This document shows positions 57,154 through 64,000 of a DNA stretch of 64,000 nt, in pieces. This DNA is from Bimuria novae-zelandiae CBS 107.79. Lineage: Eukaryota; Ascomycota; Dothideomycetes; Pleosporales; Didymosphaeriaceae. The stretch's first letter is position 1. Each line of letters starts with the position of its first letter. The stretch covers positions 924,075-988,074 of the forward strand of contig ML976661.1 of assembly GCA_010015655.1 (NCBI GenBank), in the 5' to 3' direction. Made by a program: the position numbers and the translations under genes. A model generated the notes under the pieces. It searched no databases, had not been told where the DNA came from, and worked only from the letters and a program-made list of their open reading frames with translations.

Positions 57154-57420
57154 CGGAAATACCTGCTCGACCCACAGAGCCAGCCAGTCATCGTCAATCC
57201 TTCCTTTTCTTGTATTTTCTTGAACGCAAAAAACTTAAATCTTCTAAAAAATTTAAGGGGGGTACTTATAACTCTATAGAAGCCCTTTATCTACTTTTAG
57301 TATATTATTATCCAAAGTTCCTTGTGTGGTGGAGAGAAAAGCGAAAAAAAGGAGACCAGAACAGAAAATACGCGCAGTCTGATGAGAAATACGCCTTAAG
57401 TGGGTCGAGCAGGTATTTCC
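57154..57420. repeat. Inverted repeat pair of 21 bp, possible MITE
   Basis: GGAAATACCTGCTCGACCCAC at 57154-57174 has its exact reverse complement at 57400-57420, 225 bp apart. The inside is AT-rich with no gene. It may be a miniature inverted-repeat element or the ends of a deleted transposon. Confidence 0.6.
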
Positions 57421-57433
57421 AGAATCACCGATA

Positions 57434-60400
57434 ACGTGTCCGTGCACCCAATGCACGGATTCAGCCAATGCACGCCGAACACCATAAACGCTCTATTAGA
57501 AATAAGGCTGCAGAACCACCCACAAACAATATTATTATAAGATTTTCTACTAGGATAGTAAATCGATAGCTGCGATTTATTTACACTATTTAAATCTATC
57601 TAGAAGCTTAACGTCGCGGCCGCTCCGTGTGGATTTAGTTAGGGCAGCAGATGCGCCCTTTAAGGCCTCCCTAACATCCGTAGCATCAACAACACGTTTC
57701 TAACGCTTTCTGCTCTGTGGAGATGGCTAAGAAGCTTTTCTCTTACTCCTTTAGGATAGTTGTAGAGCCTTTTTAGCGTTATTAGCAGACTTCTAGGCAG
57801 TGCGCTAAGCTGCCTTTTTAGCTCTCTCCTTCTCCTTTGCCTTCTTCGCTGCCTCTCTCGCTGCACGCTTTTCTTACTAGATTTTCTCCTTGTATAGCTT
57901 AGCTACCTTCTTTAGCTCTGCTATTTTTACTTTTTAAAGCTACTGCTGCTTATCCTCTTGCTCCTTAATTAATTAACGATAACGTGCCTCCCTTACTTTC
58001 CTTAGTAACTATAAGATAGCCCTACTATAATACTCCTAGCGCTATTAAAGGTCTAGAGCTTTGCTCTTCTTATTACGCTTCTTCTTAATAGATAGCGCCT
58101 GCCTAAGCCCATCGTTGTCATGCTTAAGCAGCTCATTTTCAACAGATAGGTGGTAGAGTGATTAACGAAGCTTCTGTGTATCCTTACTACTTTGATCACT
58201 TACTGCAGAGCGTACAAGCCTATCCATCTTTCTCTAGTCATGATCGCTAAGCCCTGATGAGGAGCTATTGCCTGATTCTTGATCCTGGGTGAACCTATTA
58301 AGGATAGGGTCAGGATTAGGTGGCTGGTTGGTTGGTTGGTATTCATTTTTCGTCTAGTTAATGGGGATTAAGTCCACTATCTCGCCTCCCGAAGGGCATA
58401 TACGACGTGCTAAGCTATAGAATTATAGTACTAATATACTACCTTAGAAAGCATTTCTTGCCTACGCGGGTATTGCTACTATTTTAAGCTATAGCTCCCC
58501 TTCCCGTTAGGGAGACTAAGTAGTGTATGTACATTAGGGTGAATCCCTTGTGTGTGTTTAGAGGCAGTTTAGTGCTATGAGAAGAAAGAAAAGGAAAGAG
58601 TGGATAGGTGTGGAGAGCCGGTGCTCTGTCAAATCAGAGCCGTGGCTCTACGCGAGGAGAGCCTTTGTACCAGGCTTGGCAATGCCTGTGTCAAAGGAGA
58701 TAGGTGTAGTAGGAAGGCAGAGCCAGGCCTGTCCTTCTTCTTTATCCCCAAGAGTCGTATAATATAAGGCCAGGCTGGCTACCTTATTTACGTATTATGT
58801 TAGGTTAAGGACGCTAATAGTTAGTCTTCAGAGAGCTGCGGGTAGCTCTCGTTGTTATAGGTGTTAAGAGCCAGTGCTCTGTTAAATCGTGCCATAGCTC
58901 TTCGCATGGAGAGCCTTTGTATTTAGGCCTAGCAGGTGCCTATATCTTATAAGAGCAAGGAGTGTCACGACTATCTCCTTATTTTAGCTATAGTTATGGC
59001 CTTTAACTAAACGTGAAAATCTAAGCGGCGCACGGGCTATTTTGAAAAGATTTTAGCTTACTAGGGAGCTAAAAGAGAAAATAGGGCAGCGCGCCTGCCA
59101 CAACGCCTATAGCTAAAAAAGGACGCTAGAAAACAGATTTACAAAGGCATTTAAGTCGTGTTTTAACGAAAAATCTATAGATATCGACCTTTCGGTGACC
59201 TGGAAAAGTTGATGTTCGGTGAGAGAGGATCAGGTGAGGATCAGGTGGCGATATACCTGTGGCTCTAAAAGAGCTAAGGATAGTTAATTCCTTGAAAGAG
59301 GCCTTCCACGCATTCTAGAATAGGGGAAAGAAGTCGCCCTTAGTGATAGAAGCTAGGCCCTGGCTTCTATAAAGGTATCTTAATAGCTCTGCTAAGTAGG
59401 CTGTTGATAGAGGCTTAAACATCGCAACATTAAGTGGCTAAAGTGTATAAGTTAAATAAGGAGGCAGGACAGCAAGCAGGATCCTATTCTAATTATAGTA
59501 GTTAATAAAGTTTATAGTAACATAAGATCCGTGGCTATCTATAATTAAAAGTTAATATAATCGTCGAGCCTTCTCTTTTGTACAGCGATTAAACACCTGC
59601 TTAAGCTAGGCAAGCCCGATATCGTTGTTCGTCCAGCTAGAGGATAATGAGGTGATAAAGACTTCATGATATCCTGCCTTAATATCCTCTACCCAGCTTG
59701 ATTGGATGTCCTTGTTGGCAGCCTCATAGATAAGGCTTGGCGGCAAAGCTGATCCATCAGCGCAGATACATGCTAGGAGCGTGATCCACGCGCGATTGCC
59801 ATCCTGGAGTGATGCCCTAACCTCCTTCTTCTCCCACATTCGTCTGCTGAATATCCTCTTTGTTCTACCAACGATACCGATCAGGACACCTTTTTCATCC
59901 ATATTGTAGATATAACGAGGATCTATGCGATATTGATCGATCTTGCTGTGTACAAGATTGAAATAGAGGCGATATTTATCCACTGAATCAGCTTTGTGGC
60001 GATTGCTGTCCATGCCGACGGTCCATTGCGAGATGAGATGAATGCTGTGTTGGTTGATAAAGCGGGTAACCCAGCTCTCGCTGACTGGCTCCTTTGCTAT
60101 CGTCGAGGCAAAATTCTGTATCATCTCTCTAGTAGGAGGTATATGTCTCTCTGTGAGCCTTTTGATATATCGTACAAGCTCCTGCTCTTGCTGTGGGTTG
60201 AGCTTTCGCTAATTGATTGTGTTGGCTGCACGCGTTGCGGTAACACCTCGGTGCCTTCGTGAGAGTGTAGATCGATTAACACCATATCTGGTAGCAATTT
60301 CTGTATATGAAAAATCTTCTCCTGGTTCTCGCGATTCGATCTCATCTATCGCAGCTTGAATTGGATCCATATTGGTGGAGTTATCGCGTGTTGAAAGTAG

Positions 60401-60467
60401 GGAGTTTTGACGCGTCGGATGTTCGGCGTGCATTGGCTGAATCCGTGCATTGGGTGCACGGACACGT
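57434..60467 (-). mobile_element. Fot1/pogo-type DNA transposon, perfect 47-bp TIRs, TA target duplication
   Basis: The left end 57434-57480 starts ACGTGTCCGTGCACCCAATG and is the exact reverse complement of 60421-60467, 47 of 47 bases. TA flanks both ends (57432-57433, 60468-60469), as expected for the Tc1/mariner-pogo superfamily. The 3.03-kb body encodes a minus-strand pogo-type transposase. Perfect ends with a mutated body mean it is complete but inactive. Confidence 0.9.
57586..60370 (-). pseudogene. Fot1/pogo transposase with premature stops
   Basis: Starting at MDPIQAAIDEIES (60370), a psq-type helix-turn-helix follows (YTEIATRYGVNRSTLSRRHR), then a CENP-B-type DNA-binding half (SESWVTRFINQHSIHL) and the DDE_1 core: first Asp in YIYNMDEKGVLIG (about 59900), second in IIDSHGSYVT (about 59540), and TL-stop-PLNVAMFKP (about 59420) where family members have TLQPLDV, so the third Asp is now Asn. 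The C-terminal part to 57586 is Lys/Glu/Gln-rich coiled coil (KAKEKERAKKAARRTAQKSA). Stops replace Gln or Trp codons. 60430-59600 is barely mutated, the rest clearly RIP-affected. Confidence 0.85.
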
Positions 60468-60539
60468 TACCGTGTCTCGGCAGTCAGTGCGCAACATCAC
60501 TTAATGCGCAACCCTAACATGATCGCGACGTTAACAATA

Positions 60540-62180
60540 TAAAGCTATAGAGCTCTATATAAAAGCTATTATTACGAGATTTTTTAGTAGAGAGGTTTCT
60601 TAGGTCTATAGATAATTACTAGTAACTTAGATTATAAATATTTACTTAGTATTTTAACTAGAAAGCTATTACGTAATAATAGTATTAATAGTATAAATAC
60701 TACTATATTAATATATATAGGTGCTAGCGTAGATTTCTTCCTCGTTACAACTTTATAAATAGCTTTTAAGGCTTTCTAACTTTTCTTTTTAGTAATTTTA
60801 ATATGTCCTTAACGTTATTATTAAGCCTTATAAGCTTATTAATAAAGATATTACTTAGTAGCCTAATTATCTCTCTCCTTAGCACGCGTATTTTTAATTA
60901 CTACTTATATAACTTGCTTCTTTTAAAGTAAATAAGCTTTAAGCTATTTATTAGCTCTCTATATTTCTTATTACTAACTTTTTTAAGTTATAATTATTCT
61001 TTTTAGATTTTTATTAACTAAGAAAATCGTGCGCTCTCTATACTTAAGTAGGTAATTAGAAAATAGCTCCTTTATATTACTTCTTAGGTTACTCTAAAAG
61101 TGAAGTCTTACCCTTTATTTAACGCTATTTTTTATTTTTAAGGCTTTTTAAAGGCTCTTATTCTCGTACTCTAGGAGTTACTTTTATATAAAAATTAAGT
61201 ATATTATCTAGCTAAGCTTACGCGACTTCTTAGTCGCGATATCTTTAATAATAAAGCGTAATAGTTACTTTATTTTACGCTAATCTAATACGCTAAGTAC
61301 TAATATAGAGCTTTTTTATAATCTTACTTTTAAAAAGGGCTCTTTATTAAATTACTTAAAAATAAATGTAGGATCTAGTAGCAAGATACCTATATACTTA
61401 AAAGCCTTAATAATTAATTATAGCGTAATTAATGCAGTCTAGGCATTTTAAAAAAGTATAAAAAAGTTCTTTTTAGTAACTATTAATAGTCTTTAGCTTT
61501 TATATAGATAGGCGTTAAGCTTGTCGGAGTAGATAGCTAAGAGAGACTTAAATATATATATATTAAAAGGTTACAACGTATGCGTTAAATAAGGGGGAAA
61601 TATAGTTAAAAGAATCTTATTTTAGTTATAATAGTTAATAAAATTTATAGTAACATAAGACTTATAGCTATTAAAGATTAAAAGTTAGTATATTTATTAA
61701 GACTTTTTAGCTTTCTCTTTTATATAGTAATTAAATACTTATTAAAGCTATTAAAGGCCTATCTCGTTATTTAACTAGCTAGAGGGAGGTAAGGTAATAA
61801 AGACTTTATAATATTAAAAAAAAAATTTATTTAGCTTAATTATAGGCTCCTAGCATTAAATTAATAAATTAATAGTAGATCTATTAGCGCATATATATAT
61901 AATAATTAAGATCTATTTATGGCTATTATTTTATATAGAATACCTTACTTAGTAACTTTTGTATAAAGGCCTGTTAAAGATCCTTTTTAAGTAGCTAGTA
62001 ATACTAAGGAGGAAGTTTTTCTTATTTATATTATAATAATAATAAGACTCTATACTATACTTCGTATTTTTATTATATGAAAACTTAAAATAAAGCTTAT
62101 ATTTTACATCTAAATTAGCGTTATAGTAATTACTATTAATTTTAGTTATTTAGCATAATATTAAGGCGTTGCTATTAACG
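60540..62180 (-). pseudogene. Second Fot1/pogo relic, heavily RIP-mutated
   Basis: The stretch around 61500-61830 parallels 59400-59650 of the complete element, word for word in AT-converted form (for example ataaaatttatagtaacataagacttatag matches ataaagtttatagtaacataagatccgtgg), and the coiled-coil end lies at 60550-61200. The N-terminal part is missing or unrecognisable. No ends identified. Confidence 0.55.
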
Positions 62181-62185
62181 TGTTT

Positions 62186-62219
62186 CACCACCGAGCGGGC
62201 GGCACCACCGAGCGGGCGG
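62186..62219. repeat. Two tandem 17-bp GC-rich units
   Basis: CACCACCGAGCGGGCGG at 62186-62202 is repeated exactly at 62203-62219, a GC island in a sea of AT. It sits between two pogo-type relics and may be what is left of a terminal repeat. Confidence 0.85.
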
Positions 62220-62229
62220 TTTTTACTTA

Positions 62230-63830
62230 GCACGACTATCTTATATTACCTAGAATTAATTTCTTTACTACTACTATCTAAAAATATATACTACGTACTA
62301 GCTTCTAATTTAGAGGTTACCTTTTTAACCTACCTATAGGTTTGCGTATTATGTCTAGCTCCTCTATATGTTCTACAGCGACGTTAAGTTGCTAGCGCCC
62401 TATCTTAACTACCCTTATTATAAACCTTCTTAGACTGCTGCGCAGTCAAAGATAGCCTTATAGCTACCTAATCTACTATCTTACTATACTCTAAGGTGTT
62501 ACCTTTCTAGAGCCACTTCCTCTTACGCGATTTCCTTTTAGTTATTATATTTAACTACTCTTTAAGCTTAGAGATATAGGTAGATTAGAGCGTGTTTTAG
62601 TATAGTATTAGTTTAGCGCCTTTAACTAATTATAAAAACCTAGTAGAGGCTATAATTAGTAATCTTTTAATAGACTTAAGTACTAGCCTTAACTAAAAGC
62701 TAAATTTATATATATTACTTAAAGTCTTTAACTACTATAGGTTAGTAGAGGGGAGAGGTTCTAGTAAGATATATAATTATATATTAAGTTAATTTAAGAC
62801 TTTTATTATATTAAGATAAATAAGCCTTAATACCTTAAAAGCTTTTTAGTAGTTCTCTTCCTAAAATATATAAAAAAACGCAAGTTTAAACACTAGTAAA
62901 AGTTTTTTTTATTAATATAGTAAATGCGTTAGCGCGTTAAGTCTTAAATACGTTAAAAATATTTTAACTTTAATAGTAAGAAATAAACTACATCTAAAGG
63001 CTAAAGAATATATAATAAGTAGGTAGGTATATAAAGCGTAAAAATCTTATATTCTAGGTAGTAGTCCTTAAAATCCTAAAATTAATAGCTTTTATAACTA
63101 TTTAAAATAATTAGTTAATATACTTTTACTTAACGCGTTTTTATATACGCGTTAAAGTACTTTAACTACGTAACTGTAAGCTTATTATTTATCTATCTAT
63201 TCCTAGAGACTAAGAGCTTTTAATTACGAGGGATATTAGCCTCCTTATACTACGCTAATATATAGATACGTCCTTTATAAATAATAAAGGGTAGAATCGC
63301 GTACCCTGCAGCGTAGATACTTTAAATAATAATTATTTACTCCTAATTACTTAGCTCGATAAGATTAGGCCTTATACGCTTCTTTAAGTCTATAATAACT
63401 TTTATAGAGCTAATAACGCCTATCTAGAAGCTAGTCTCGTTAAAGTTATATATATTATTATTATAGATACTATACTTAGCTATTATTTTCTTTATAAGCT
63501 TAAACTACGCGCTTATAATCTTAGGATCTTCTTACTTAATTCTTTAAATATCCTTTATATAATTAAACACTAACTTAAGCCTTTCCTTACGTGCTATAAA
63601 TCTATCTACCTAGTTTTTACCTACTGGCTCTGCACCCTGCTTAGCTAGTATTTTATTTACTATATCTCTAATTTTAGCCTTTAGAGGCGCGAAACCTCGT
63701 GTATTAAAGTTAAAAATATATTAAATAATTATCTCCTCTTTAGTAAAAGTAAGTTTTAGCTATTAGAGGGTATAAGTAGTTAATAGGCGCGTTTGTAGTA
63801 TTAATACTTAAAAGTTAAATCAGGTATACT
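62230..63830 (-). pseudogene. Third pogo/Tigger-type transposase relic, another subfamily
   Basis: On the minus strand near 63640 AEPVGKN-stop-VDRFI and near 63440 YNFNETSF-stop-IGVI match the conserved GEPVGKNWVDRF and YNFDETGFQIGV parts of pogo/Tigger transposases. Near 62600-62350 it ends TYISKLREQLNII, TKRKSRKRKWLQKG and LATQRRCRTYREARHNT, the basic C-terminus of the family. RIP-type stops throughout. Confidence 0.65.
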
Positions 63831-63841
63831 AAATATACTAG

Positions 63842-64000
63842 TAGCGTGTTGTCAGATTTGATAGTGTTCTGTCACTTTGAGATAATGCAATGATGAGAAT
63901 TTGATGGATGTGATGATTGATTTATGATGTTCGTGTTCTGTGTTCCTGCTACCGAAGTCTTCTTTTCTTGGCGTAGGATTGCCCAGCCACCTTTACACTT
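63842..64000. other. Return to normal composition at window end
   Basis: AT-rich decay stops sharply near 63842 and ordinary sequence begins. Too short to assign a gene. Confidence 0.5.

Overview
The window is nuclear DNA of a filamentous ascomycete. Genes are short-intron (43-110 nt introns, gt..ag, ctaac/ctgac-type branch sites), several families are typical of Pezizomycotina (HET domain, AA11 oxidase, MARVEL, CBM1), and long AT-rich blocks almost free of CA/TG dinucleotides alternate with GC-normal gene blocks. That two-compartment layout, with repeats mutated CpA to TpA, is the mark of repeat-induced point mutation (RIP). A Dothideomycete-like genome is my best guess; the species is not determinable from what I can see.

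Layout. 0.3-6.3 kb: a disordered-protein gene, then three minus-strand genes of one local family (two tandem paralogues with a shared C-terminal motif and a shared last intron, plus a glycine-repeat gene). 7.1-12.8 kb: a DUF2470 membrane protein, mitochondrial acetylornithine aminotransferase (arginine synthesis), and a large membrane-anchored HET-domain protein. 13.8-16.2 kb: a RIP island holding a younger solo LTR with a 5-bp target duplication. 16.6-17.3 kb: a decayed tandem repeat of about 116 bp. 17.4-24 kb: a secreted lectin-like protein, a CCCH zinc-finger protein, a Ctf8-like replication clamp-loader subunit, a secreted CBM1 protein and a HET gene broken by one TGG-to-TAG change. 24.6-31.2 kb: a very large AA11 lytic polysaccharide monooxygenase gene whose reading frame runs on into a 1,500-residue acidic, dibasic-site-rich tail. 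31.6-36.9 kb: Pga2-like, MHF1/CENP-S, MARVEL and butanediol-dehydrogenase-like genes.

37.4-48.1 kb is a nest of Ty3/gypsy elements: a complete, RIP-decayed chromovirus (two 422-bp LTRs, CTACA target duplication, gag-PR-RT-RH-IN-chromodomain) sits inside the integrase region of an older element of opposite orientation. 49.4-52.0 kb holds two genes with in-frame CpA-to-TpA nonsense codons (one ends in a SANT/Myb domain). 52.2-63.8 kb is a DNA-transposon graveyard: hAT relic, mariner-type DDE fragment, an unidentified minus-strand frame, a Fot1/pogo element with perfect 47-bp inverted repeats and TA target duplication, and two further pogo-type relics.

Functional links are limited: the lectin, CBM1 and AA11 genes encode secreted carbohydrate-binding or degrading proteins; two HET genes belong to fungal self/non-self recognition; housekeeping genes (ARG8, Ctf8, MHF1, Pga2) anchor the GC-normal blocks. 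All intron positions were deduced by eye from splice sites, frame and family fit.
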